DNA from: Jaenimonas drosophilae
Taxonomy: Eukaryota; Euglenozoa; Kinetoplastea; Trypanosomatida; Trypanosomatidae
Assembly (NCBI GenBank): GCA_030849065.1
Contig: JASAON010001584.1
Coordinates: forward strand, 1-64,000
Direction: 5' to 3'
DNA: 64,000 nucleotides
The translations under genes and the position numbers were made by a program. The notes under the pieces are model-generated. The model was given only the letters and a program-made list of their open reading frames with translations. It searched no databases and was not told the DNA's origin. This document shows, piece after piece, positions 9,731-17,999 of this stretch (the stretch's first letter is position 1; each line of letters opens with the position of its first letter).

Positions 9731-10258
9731 CAGACCTTGTGCACGCTTCCCGTTTTCTTTCCTTCCCGTTGGCATGTACGTGCGACGGTACTGTCTGTGA
9801 GACGGAGGGATTACAGTTCTGGAAGGAACGGTTGAGGCGAGAGACGTCGCTCCACCTAACCAATGTTGGGTTGGCTAGCCTTGAGGCTGTCCTCCTCCTC
9901 TCGTGGTTTCGTTGCCCCTTTTCCCAAATATCTGTCTTTTTTTGCACCACTCCTGCATGATGCTGAACGTTACAACAGGCGTCACATTAAGACTGCGCTT
10001 CATGAGAAAACTGTTCGTTGTTGAGCGTGCTTCTTCAGTTGTGTTGCGTCGGCAAACAACCAAGAGAAGAGTGAAACTCGCGTTCATTGGTTGCACTGAA
10101 GCTCTACCTTCTACTATGCCTTCTTTGCTTGTTTCTTCGTTCTCTTGGAAGCAAGGACACTCACACACTGTGCTAGTTCTTCGTGCTCTTGTGGAGGATT
10201 TTCTCTATTCTTGGCTTCTCCTTCTCCTATTCATTCACTCATTCTCTCGCCATCCGCC
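9731..10258 (+). other. Spacer with splice signals
   Basis: No gene is seen in 528 bases. Pyrimidine-rich tracts occur near 9893-9945 and 10103-10145, with AG at 10150-10151 a plausible acceptor for the next gene. Confidence 0.5.
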
Positions 10259-11014
10259 ATGAGTCGTTCTTCGGCCGCCTCTGTTCCACGAGCCCTATCG
10301 GCTCCACCAACACAACTTCCATCTAATCCCATCGCGCAACCGCCGACGAGTGCCGTCTCTCTTCCTACCACGATTGCGGTATCTCCTTCCTCAGGCGATT
10401 TCTTGCGCAGTGTTGGCCGTCATCCCGCACTTCCGGCAGCCCTCATGGCTGCTGCGCTCATGGCGTCCATCGTGTGGCGGGCGAATCAGACTCAATCGAG
10501 TCAGAAACCTGCAGCAGCCAGCGCACCTCCCACCAATGCTTCGTCCATTCCCCAGACAGCAAACACCCCAGAAGACGACAGCACTGCTCAACGCTCTCTA
10601 TCCCCGGTGATCAGCGCGCCAACCGCGACTCAAGACATCACCAACGTTAAAACCGACCAGCCCAACCCCGTAGTGGCACCTGTCACAGTACCTCGCTCAT
10701 CCCCATCACCTGCGAGCGAGGCCTCTCCGCTCTCCCCAGCGAGTCTTCTCCCTCGCCCCCAAAGCGCATCACAACTTTCTCCACCACTCTCGTCGGGTCG
10801 TCACTCGCCCTCTCCTACATCTCAAGGAATCCCCATTTCCTCACCAAAGCTTCCGTTAAGCACCTCTGAACGCTCCTTGTCAACGGGGGCGAAGAGCTCG
10901 TCGCCGCAGTCACCATCATCACCTGGCCATGTTGATACTCCAACCAGCACCACCCGGCGGCGAGGAGCACACGTAATCAAGTCGGTGCCCGTCAGCCTTC
11001 GTACTGCTGAATGA
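10259..11014 (+). CDS. Ser/Pro-rich single-pass membrane protein, unknown function
   Basis: 251 residues. The open frame begins at a TTG further upstream; ATG 10259 is the first ATG after the acceptor region. The protein is about one third Ser and Pro, with many SP and TP dipeptides that could be proline-directed phosphorylation sites. One hydrophobic Ala/Leu/Met-rich segment at about residues 57-75 (LPAALMAAALMASIVW) is the only likely membrane span; no cleavable signal precedes it. The tail is basic (TTRRRGAHVIK). I do not recognise a family. Codon use is like its neighbours, which supports a real gene. Confidence 0.65.
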   Translation: MSRSSAASVPRALSAPPTQLPSNPIAQPPTSAVSLPTTIAVSPSSGDFLRSVGRHPALPAALMAAALMASIVWRANQTQSSQKPAAASAPPTNASSIPQTANTPEDDSTAQRSLSPVISAPTATQDITNVKTDQPNPVVAPVTVPRSSPSPASEASPLSPASLLPRPQSASQLSPPLSSGRHSPSPTSQGIPISSPKLPLSTSERSLSTGAKSSSPQSPSSPGHVDTPTSTTRRRGAHVIKSVPVSLRTAE

Positions 11015-11628
11015 GTGTCACGGCGCCCTCATGAACTTCATATCCCGTGGCCCACCATACGCGGAAGATAGAGGCCCGTTTCCCTTGACTTTTTTTTTGC
11101 TTTTTTTTCTCTCTATCCGCCATCCGTGGGAATGCGGAACCATAAACACACCTTTGTACCTGTAGGCTCATCTCTATAGCTGTGTCGTACTTGTGTGGTG
11201 TACAGGTTATAGCTCAACTTTGTTTTAAACAACGACCAGTTGTTGCTTCATACTTCATGTGATCTCTGAACGCTACGATGAGCAAGGACATCCTGACTTA
11301 TCATCTTCGAGTATATCAGTCGATCGATTTTGATCGCTACACATACTCGCGCTCTCATTGCACCTCCTCTCTCTGCCACAGGAGGAGGTACTGCTTCTTT
11401 TACAGTCGGATGCTTACTGTTCGGTAGCTGAAGTTATGCGTTGTAGGTTAGGTGAAGTTAGTGTTGGTGTAAGGTCCTCTGCGTGGATGGCTCTGTCTCA
11501 ACTGCGAGCTGTTGCTCACTCAATACGTTCTGTTCATCTCCCGCATTCACTCCTCTCGCTCTCCTATATCGCGTCTAGATTTCCGCCCTCTCCTCTACCA
11601 ATAAAAACAACAACAACAACAACTCATC
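11015..11628 (+). other. Spacer with 5' leader of the Cys-rich gene
   Basis: No gene is seen. T-runs lie at about 11089-11108. A CT-rich tract ends in CTAG with AG at 11577-11578. The resulting ~50-base leader carries a (CAA)n run (11608-11622) just before the ATG. Confidence 0.55.
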
Positions 11629-11880
11629 ATGCCCTGCGCTATCGGAGCCTGTGTTAAGAAGAACTGCTGTGTGTTCGTCGCCGTGGCTGTGGTGGCCGCT
11701 ATTGGTCTTGCCGTGATGCACTGCAAGTGCTGCTCCAAGAAGTGTGGCTGTGACAGCGCCAGCGGCTGTGGCTGCTCCAAGGACGCTTGCGGATGCTGCA
11801 AGGATGGCTGTGGCTGCAAGAAGAATGGCAAGTGCGGCTGCACTGCCACCTCCAAGAAGGACTGCACGTGCTCCAAGTAA
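11629..11880 (+). CDS. Membrane-anchored metallothionein-like Cys-rich small protein
   Basis: 83 residues, 20 of them cysteine. Residues 1-14 carry Cys3, 8, 13 and 14 around two lysines. Residues 15-30 are a short hydrophobic stretch (VFVAVAVVAAIGLAVM), likely a membrane anchor. Residues 32-81 hold 16 cysteines in CC, CGC and C-x-C spacing mixed with Lys, Gly and Ser, with no aromatic residues, as in metallothioneins. I infer a metal-binding tail tethered to a membrane; the juxtamembrane cysteines could be acylated. Start: ATG is 50 bases after a clear splice acceptor. Codon choice is strongly GC3-biased (AAG, TGC, GGC), suggesting high expression. It could instead be a disulfide-rich structural peptide. 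I know of no exact match to this layout. Confidence 0.8.
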   Translation: MPCAIGACVKKNCCVFVAVAVVAAIGLAVMHCKCCSKKCGCDSASGCGCSKDACGCCKDGCGCKKNGKCGCTATSKKDCTCSK

Positions 11881-12572
11881 TCTTAGTAGACTAGCTTCAC
11901 TTCTCTGTAAACCATCTCTCTTGTTTCCCTCTTCAATTCTGCGCAAACGTGCTGCCTGCGGGTGATGAGGAACAGAGCGGTACCCAACGTTGACGGACCT
12001 CATCCCCCACCACTCTCGTTATGACAGAGATCTATGTTTCTGTATGCCTGTTCCCAACCTTGTTTCTTTCTTCATTTCATTCCAATGATGATGATGATGA
12101 TAGCTGGGTGTTTGGATGTGGCGCGGGGCTGTGGAAGCACATGCGCGTTCATTGTGTGCCGTCGATGGGTATGCCCTCCCTGACACTTGGTAGCAGTAGC
12201 GCAAAAAAAAATATCCTCTTCTCATTTTTCATCTATCTTGATGCTAAGATCCTGACGTTTTCAGTGAATGGACTTGGTGCCTCCTCCCTTTCTGTCTTCT
12301 TGTGCGTTTCGTGGGTTGCCTCGATATGCTGGAAGGGTCTCTTTTGGCTCTCAATCCCTATGCTGATGCATGGAGCTCAGCAAAATCAAGTTGTTTGTTA
12401 ACTTTGCAGTGCACACTCATTCAGTGCTGTTTATGTAACCACTCTCAGCTGCGTATGCGATGCTTCTTGACCTCTGATTTGATGCTGTCTTCTCTTAGCC
12501 TGTGTAGCTTCGCTAGGTGCAGAAGAGTGCGGACGTACGCAAAACGCTTCGTGAAATACGAGAACGTCGTCC
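11881..12572 (+). other. Spacer with no accepted gene
   Basis: 692 bases. A 126-codon open frame (12021-12401) contains an (ATG)n-type microsatellite near 12084-12101 read as an Asp run and hydrophobic filler, and looks non-coding. Candidate acceptors lie at 12496-12497 and 12506-12507. Confidence 0.5.
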
Positions 12573-13682
12573 ATGGCACCCATCACCTCCAAACAGTGGC
12601 GAGCTCTCCTGCAGGCATTTCCAGTATACGGCATCGACCCGAGCTCTCGAGAGCGCCGACAAGAGTTCATCACGGAAGGTGGCGCAGAGAGAGTTGGCCA
12701 GGCTTTCCTTCTCCCATTGGAGGCCACGGCAGATGATGGCGACGTGCCATTAAATCTGGATCAGTGGCTACGTGGGGTTTTTGGTTTAGCTCCACTGACA
12801 AAGAAGAAGAAGAAGGATACCACGTCATTGAGTAACATACCATCTCTAACCGAGAATGAGCGCGTGCTTCTCTCACTCTGGTGGCGTGAGCGCCAACGCG
12901 TTGATCAGTACTACTCCATGTACGATGAGCTACGCGAGAGGGTTGAGTCGATGCGCCAGCAGCCTTCACCCTCCCGGCTGGGTGAGTCGAGCACCATGGT
13001 TGATGGATCAAGAGTCTTTGTCAGTGCCATTGCACACCTCCCGGTAGCCAACAACACTCCTGGGACAACTCTTGGTGCGGCGGAGCCTATTCGTTGCGAA
13101 GTCTGCCAAGACGCTGATGGCGAGCTGTATCAGTGCGCAAGCTGCCGATCAATTCGTCATGAAGCGTGTGGCGGCCCTCACCCAGATGAAGCGTTAAGTA
13201 GGAATCCAACTGGTACGCCACAGAGCGATGGCCCAGCCCACCGAATGCTCTGTGTCGACTGCCGAAGAACATTGAACTGCGACTCCAGCTCCTCCAGCCT
13301 GCGGAGCTCCACCTCGAGCGACGAGCGAGCTGAGTTGGCAGCCCTGTACGGAGAAGACGATGATGAAGATACAAGTCTCTCTGGTTTTATTGCGGAGGAC
13401 GAAGAGGATGAGGAGGAGGATGAAGAAGGCTTGGATAGCGCTGCCTCGTCGCGGAGTGGACCCTTCACCAGCCGCCATTTATCAGAGAGGCAGCCGTTGT
13501 ATGAGCCGCACTCCGATGAAGACGAAGAGATGCTGCTGCGAGGAGATGGGGCGAGGAGGCCTCAGCGCGCGAAGGCTTCACCTCCAGCTGCTGCCGTCCG
13601 ATCTAGTGCGACTCCGCGAACGAAGAATAAAGTGAAGCGGCCTAGGGACTACAGCTGCTCAAGCAGTGAGAGCAGCTCCTAG
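12573..13682 (+). CDS. PHD-finger protein with acidic stretch
   Basis: 369 residues. A C4HC3 zinc-binding finger lies at 175-230: Cys175/Cys178, Cys188/Cys191, His196/Cys199 and Cys227/Cys230, the spacing of a PHD finger, a module that commonly reads histone H3 tails. Upstream are a Lys run (KKKKK, near residue 77) and a predicted helix with LLSLWWRERQRVDQYY. Downstream are a Ser-rich segment, a pure acidic run (EDEEDEEEDEEG, ~275-290) and a basic Ser-rich tail (RTKNKVKRPRD) that could be a nuclear localisation signal. I infer a nuclear chromatin-associated protein. The aromatic cage residues expected for methyl-lysine reading are not obvious, so the ligand is unknown. Confidence 0.8.
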   Translation: MAPITSKQWRALLQAFPVYGIDPSSRERRQEFITEGGAERVGQAFLLPLEATADDGDVPLNLDQWLRGVFGLAPLTKKKKKDTTSLSNIPSLTENERVLLSLWWRERQRVDQYYSMYDELRERVESMRQQPSPSRLGESSTMVDGSRVFVSAIAHLPVANNTPGTTLGAAEPIRCEVCQDADGELYQCASCRSIRHEACGGPHPDEALSRNPTGTPQSDGPAHRMLCVDCRRTLNCDSSSSSLRSSTSSDERAELAALYGEDDDEDTSLSGFIAEDEEDEEEDEEGLDSAASSRSGPFTSRHLSERQPLYEPHSDEDEEMLLRGDGARRPQRAKASPPAAAVRSSATPRTKNKVKRPRDYSCSSSESSS

Positions 13683-13818
13683 GCTTGTCTTGCCATCACA
13701 TGGAGTTACTAACAAGAATCCTTCTTCTTTATTGAGCACGTTGCAGCCTTATGCCAAACTTTCCAATGAACGACACTAACCCCCCCCCCTCACACACATC
13801 TCTCGCAAGTAGGAAGCC

Positions 13819-13844
13819 TTCACTCCCCTCCATCTTCACCGCAG
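13819..13844 (+). promoter_or_regulatory. Inferred spliced-leader acceptor for the small basic protein gene
   Basis: A CT-rich tract ends in CGCAG with AG at 13843-13844, 16 bases before ATG 13860. This excludes the GTG at 13848 as a meaningful start. Confidence 0.5.
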
Positions 13845-13859
13845 CTTGTGCGTCAGCGA

Positions 13860-14147
13860 ATGGGGCGAAGCAACAACCAGCGGCGACGTACCGCCAAGGC
13901 CAAGGGCCAAGCGTTCATCCCAAAGATGGTGAAGAGCAAGACGCGCAACCAGCAACGAAAGATTAAGATCATGGCTGTCAAGAAAGACCCAAAGCTGAAC
14001 CGAAAGCTCTCCTACAGCAAGTTCAAGACCAAGTCTGGAGGGGTGACCACCCGCAAGTTCCGCTCTGGTGGCTACAACAACAGTGGAAAGTTTGGTAAGG
14101 CTACGGGAGCCAAGAACCACGTTGCAAAGGGCAAGTCGTCCAAGTAG
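13860..14147 (+). CDS. Small highly basic protein, possibly nucleolar or ribosome-associated
   Basis: 95 residues. More than a third are Lys or Arg, spread along the chain (MGRSNNQRRRTAKAKGQ ... KMVKSKTRNQQRKIK), with a Gly/Ser/Asn/Lys-rich tail and no cysteine. ATG 13860 lies just after an inferred acceptor. Composition, size and strongly biased codons (AAG, AAC) fit an abundant RNA-binding, ribosomal or ribosome-biogenesis protein, but I recognise no specific family. Confidence 0.7.
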   Translation: MGRSNNQRRRTAKAKGQAFIPKMVKSKTRNQQRKIKIMAVKKDPKLNRKLSYSKFKTKSGGVTTRKFRSGGYNNSGKFGKATGAKNHVAKGKSSK

Positions 14148-14295
14148 GGATTGAGTATGGGCCCCATGCATCCTTCTTCCCTGCTTGCTGGCTTCGTGCA
14201 GTCTTTGCGTAATCGTGTAAACATACTCCACTCTACCCTCCTCCTCTGTGAGTCTGTTGGAGATGCTCTAGTGTCTCATCACACTCTTCATGTGC

Positions 14296-14332
14296 CCTTC
14301 TAATCTTCGTTTTCATTTTGTGTTTGTTGTAG
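14296..14332 (+). promoter_or_regulatory. Inferred spliced-leader acceptor that sets the start of the ARM-like gene
   Basis: A TTTG/TTC-rich tract ends in TTGTAG with AG at 14331-14332. The open frame runs through it from ATG 14290, so a second, extended product is formally possible if splicing occurs upstream. Confidence 0.55.
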
Positions 14333-14361
14333 GCCCCCGACAACTATTTTCCGCCACAGAC

Positions 14362-16536
14362 ATGTTTCGACGTGCCATCGTTCGTCGCATGTCCATCACT
14401 GCTGCCAAGGCGCTATTTCTCGCCTCCGACGGAGCTGCGCACGCACAACCTCGTGCGTCACTTCCCTCCATCCTCGAAGCTCTCAGCGAGCATGGCCTTG
14501 CTTTGGACGAGCGCTGCATGACAACCGCTCTCGCCCACGTGATGGAGCTCGACCGCACCAATGAAGATTCTTTGGTGGTGGGCAAGGCAGAGGTTCTACG
14601 CCCTTCCAGCGGTGATACCATTCGCTTGCAAACCACATCGGCCACATCAACCTCCGATAGCAACACAACTTCACCACCTGCAGCGCTGCTCGTGGTGGAG
14701 CTCATGAAGCGCTTCCCCAACTCTCCTACCGTGCGCGCATCATGCTGCCGATGCATCGCCAACCTGTGCCAGGCAAGCGGCACCACACCACAACACAACA
14801 ACACCGCGGGAACCCCATCTGCCCATGACGGGGATCGTCTGGTGGAGCAAGGAGCCATGGAGCAGGTGATTGGCACTTTGGATATGTACGCTCGACTCAA
14901 CGGCAAGGAGCGGTGCCGCGCTGCGATGGCAGCCCTTAATCTTTGCTGCCTCACACATGAAGGAGTGTCCCGTGCGGTAGCCTGCAACGCAGAGAGCTCG
15001 CTGAGCGAATTTATTCTGGCGATGGTGGCGGAGATTCGTGATGGTCGCCCGACCAGTGAGGACGATCTCCTTCCCGGACTGACGCACGAGATGTGCATGG
15101 CTCTTGACGCTGCGTTGGGCGCCCTGTGTGCCGTCTTGGCAGGTCAGGCTCCCGAAAACAGCCGCGGCATCTCCTTCAACTTTGAGCAAGCGAGCTACCT
15201 CGCAGTGGATGCGCTCGTGCAGGCCTTGATGGCTATGAGTGGTGTTCTGCTGCGCGATGGACGCAACAACGGCGCCTACGATGCCACACTCTCCTTCAAG
15301 CGACAGCAAATAGGGAGTGGCCTGGCATTTGCACGCGCATCCCCGCTTCAGCAAACTGCTGTGGCTGCGCTGCTCCCTCTTCTTCACAAGGCTTGGATGG
15401 GCCTACAGAGCGTGTGTGGGCATGCGCCGAATCTTCCCATGGTCTACCAATCCATCTACGACGTCGGCCTGGGTCATGGTGGGGCACCGGCAGGTGAGTC
15501 ACGGGGTGGTGATTGGCAGCGCACCATCGACGCTTCCATCTTTCTTGCCGTGGAGCTGGAAGGCTTGGAGGCGGTGGAGGAGCTCGCCACTCTACAGGCC
15601 GCGACGCGGGGTTTTTTGCTGGGCTGTCTGAGCCCTCTCTCTGCCCCACGAAAGCCATCGCCGGGGGATGAGGAGGCGTCGGGGGAGGCCGATCCTGGGC
15701 AGCTTACGGTGGCGGGCCAGTCTGTGATGGAGGTAATGACCTCTGGTACGGCAAGCGCTCTGGCTCTGGCGACCCTCGTGCGACTCCACGCTGAGCATGA
15801 GGAGTCCCTGCTGGACGCAAGCCCTAATGTTGGTACGTCGAAGGAGGTGTGTTGTGCCTACTCCGCCGATAACTTCCACATTTTTTCAAACGCTCTTCTT
15901 GTATTGAGCCATCTTGGGGAGGCTGGGGATGAGTCCGTCTATGGCTCCAACACCGTGGCAGCTCTTCATGTGCTTCTCAACGGGGCAAGTGATGGCATCC
16001 GCTCTCTCCCTTACCTCTATAAGGATCAGCTGTTTGAGTTGTTTCGTCCCACCTCGTTGGGGCAAAAGTTCGAAGAGGCGGCAGCTGCTGGCGAGGGGGT
16101 TAAGGAAGACTGCATCAGTGCCGACCATCGGCTCTCCTTCCTTCAGCAATCAGCGATTGTGGGTCAGGTGTATGCGGTGCTGTGGAGTGTGTTGCGCACC
16201 ACAAATGGAGTGACTGCGGTGGTAGAGCTGCAGCTTGCCGAGGCCGTGGAGGCAATCCAAACAAGCTTGCAAACCTCCTACCTTCCCGCTATTGAAGAGG
16301 CACGGAAGGCCTATGCGAAGGAGGCAACAGCGGCGGCAGCGGCTTCGGCAGAGCTGACGGCGGGGCAGCCATCCATCAAATCCAGTAGCGAGAAGGAATC
16401 CTCGGGTGACTGGATCCCCAACACGGCGGAAGAAACGGTGGTGCGCCTGCGCCGCTTGGGTGCGGAGACGATGGATCAACTTCAGAGCCTAGCACGTGCT
16501 AAAACCTCTGCCAACAACAGCCGCACTACTTCCTAA
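14362..16536 (+). CDS. ARM/HEAT-like helical protein with possible mitochondrial presequence
   Basis: 724 residues from ATG 14362, the first after the acceptor at 14332. The N-terminus (MFRRAIVRRMSITAAKALFL) is amphipathic, Arg-rich and free of acidic residues, as in a mitochondrial targeting signal. Residues ~108-225 contain repeated helical hairpins of armadillo type, such as SPTVRASCCRCIANLC and KERCRAAMAALNLCCLTHEGV. The rest is predominantly alpha-helical with further Leu/Ala-rich helices and low-complexity Ala/Glu linkers near the C-terminus. ARM arrays are protein-interaction platforms; no catalytic motif is visible. I do not recognise an orthologue by name. Confidence 0.75.
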   Translation: MFRRAIVRRMSITAAKALFLASDGAAHAQPRASLPSILEALSEHGLALDERCMTTALAHVMELDRTNEDSLVVGKAEVLRPSSGDTIRLQTTSATSTSDSNTTSPPAALLVVELMKRFPNSPTVRASCCRCIANLCQASGTTPQHNNTAGTPSAHDGDRLVEQGAMEQVIGTLDMYARLNGKERCRAAMAALNLCCLTHEGVSRAVACNAESSLSEFILAMVAEIRDGRPTSEDDLLPGLTHEMCMALDAALGALCAVLAGQAPENSRGISFNFEQASYLAVDALVQALMAMSGVLLRDGRNNGAYDATLSFKRQQIGSGLAFARASPLQQTAVAALLPLLHKAWMGLQSVCGHAPNLPMVYQSIYDVGLGHGGAPAGESRGGDWQRTIDASIFLAVELEGLEAVEELATLQAATRGFLLGCLSPLSAPRKPSPGDEEASGEADPGQLTVAGQSVMEVMTSGTASALALATLVRLHAEHEESLLDASPNVGTSKEVCCAYSADNFHIFSNALLVLSHLGEAGDESVYGSNTVAALHVLLNGASDGIRSLPYLYKDQLFELFRPTSLGQKFEEAAAAGEGVKEDCISADHRLSFLQQSAIVGQVYAVLWSVLRTTNGVTAVVELQLAEAVEAIQTSLQTSYLPAIEEARKAYAKEATAAAAASAELTAGQPSIKSSSEKESSGDWIPNTAEETVVRLRRLGAETMDQLQSLARAKTSANNSRTTS

Positions 16537-16873
16537 GTGCATCTGACAAACGTAGGGGTCGGTCCTCGAATGAGATCGTTCAGGTATTTCACAGCGACTC
16601 CCGCGGTAAGTGTTCCACAGTGTTAGTACCTAACATCGCTCACTACATGAATGGAGCGTGCGCACTTGTCTTTTTGGTGTTGCGTATGGCTGGACATGAG
16701 CTGTGCTACTTTCAATCTCTTTCCTTCCTTATTCTTGTGTGTTTCTGCATGAAGCCAAAATTCGTTAACGTCATACGATCGCATCCACCTCTCTCCACAG
16801 CGCATCTTGACCGCACCACAGCAAACATATCACGCCGCCACCACTTCCATTGGGCGAACATACCTTTGCCAAA
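16537..16873 (+). other. Short spacer with splice signal
   Basis: No gene is seen. A CT-rich tract ends in CCACAG with AG at 16799-16800, giving a ~70-base leader for the next gene. Confidence 0.55.
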
Positions 16874-17758
16874 ATGGATGGACGCGCTGTGATGACGCCT
16901 GAGGCAGGCAATGGTGCTGCCGGCCTGTTCGCCTCACACGTTCTCATGACGCTCTTCAACATTGGCCTCATTTTTGGACCCCACATTGGCTACGTGGCGC
17001 AGTACGCCAAGATTCTGCAGACACACAACATTGACGGCTACGCACCTCTTGTGTCCTTGATCCTGCTCGTGAGTAACACCTTGCGTATTTACTACTTTAT
17101 GGGTGAGCCCTTTGCTCTTGCGCTGCTCTTTCAGGCCATTTTGGCGGTATTGGTTCATGTTGCCCTGCTGCTGAAGGTGCTCACCGTGCACGCGGATAAC
17201 TTGCCACCACATCTCCAAGGAGTGGATCCAGGATTGGCCGCTAATGGAGCAGATGAGCATGGTGGCGTCTTTGGATCTCCAGATGATGGGGAGGAGGAGG
17301 GAAACATTGTGCTGCCCGAGGACGAAATTAACCGTCAGGTGCTCATCTCTACTCTTTTTGTGTTTCTGGAGTCTATGGAGCGCAGGTTGTTGGCGCACAC
17401 ACCACCGGACTTCCTCTACCGCTACATCGTTGGTGCTATCGGCGCCTTTCTGGCGGTGCTCGCCTACTACGGCCTGATGCCTCACGGTGCCTACGCCGCC
17501 GTTGGCTACCTTGCCCTAGGCATCGAAGCGATGCTTGTGGTGCCTCAAATCGTCCGCAACGCACGTCGTCGTTCCACGGAGGGCCTGACCATCATTCTCA
17601 TCATCACGTGGGTGGCGGGCGACCTCATCAAGGTCGTATACTTTGTCATGGCATCGCAGCCCGTGCCATTCATCGCCTGTGGCATCTTCCAAATCATGCT
17701 TGACATCGTCGTCGTTGGGCAGTGGCTGCAATTCCGCCACTCACTTCCCGTTGGTTGA
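16874..17758 (+). CDS. PQ-loop membrane protein, SLC66A2/Any1-like
   Basis: 294 residues with about seven membrane segments and two PQ-loop repeats. Loop 1 (~35-78) reads GPHIGYVAQYAKI followed by DGYAPLVSLILLVSN and TLRIYYF; loop 2 has the canonical Pro224-Gln225 in VVPQIVRN, then TEGL. The order and the LRIxYF ending resemble the PQLC1/SLC66A2 and yeast Any1 group, endomembrane proteins linked to phospholipid flippase function, rather than the lysosomal amino-acid exporters. A soluble acidic loop (~125-160) separates the halves. The open frame continues upstream to a TTG; ATG 16874 is the first ATG after the acceptor, and ATG 16892 is an alternative. Confidence 0.85.
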   Translation: MDGRAVMTPEAGNGAAGLFASHVLMTLFNIGLIFGPHIGYVAQYAKILQTHNIDGYAPLVSLILLVSNTLRIYYFMGEPFALALLFQAILAVLVHVALLLKVLTVHADNLPPHLQGVDPGLAANGADEHGGVFGSPDDGEEEGNIVLPEDEINRQVLISTLFVFLESMERRLLAHTPPDFLYRYIVGAIGAFLAVLAYYGLMPHGAYAAVGYLALGIEAMLVVPQIVRNARRRSTEGLTIILIITWVAGDLIKVVYFVMASQPVPFIACGIFQIMLDIVVVGQWLQFRHSLPVG

Positions 17759-17900
17759 GTGTGTGACGAAGGGTTAGAACAATCAGCTTCAGGATTTGCG
17801 TATTTTTGCGTGTTTGCGACGTGAGGTTTGTGTGGTGCGTTGCTGACTCTGGGCGATGATGTGTGTTGATGTGCCTCACTGTGGAGCACACATGGATCAT

Positions 17901-17944
17901 CTCTTCTCTTGTTCTTCATTTGTGTGGCACGTATGTGCATACAG
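17901..17944 (+). promoter_or_regulatory. Inferred spliced-leader acceptor
   Basis: A CT-rich tract is followed by CATACAG with AG at 17943-17944, about 55 bases before ATG 18000. Confidence 0.45.
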
Positions 17945-17999
17945 GCAGCTCCATCAATTTTAGTGACGACCTTCGTCACCAGCTACATCTTCATGCAAT

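Noticed and set aside
12021..12401. 126-codon + strand frame
   Set aside because: Built on an ATG-repeat microsatellite and hydrophobic filler from T-rich DNA; no conserved feature.
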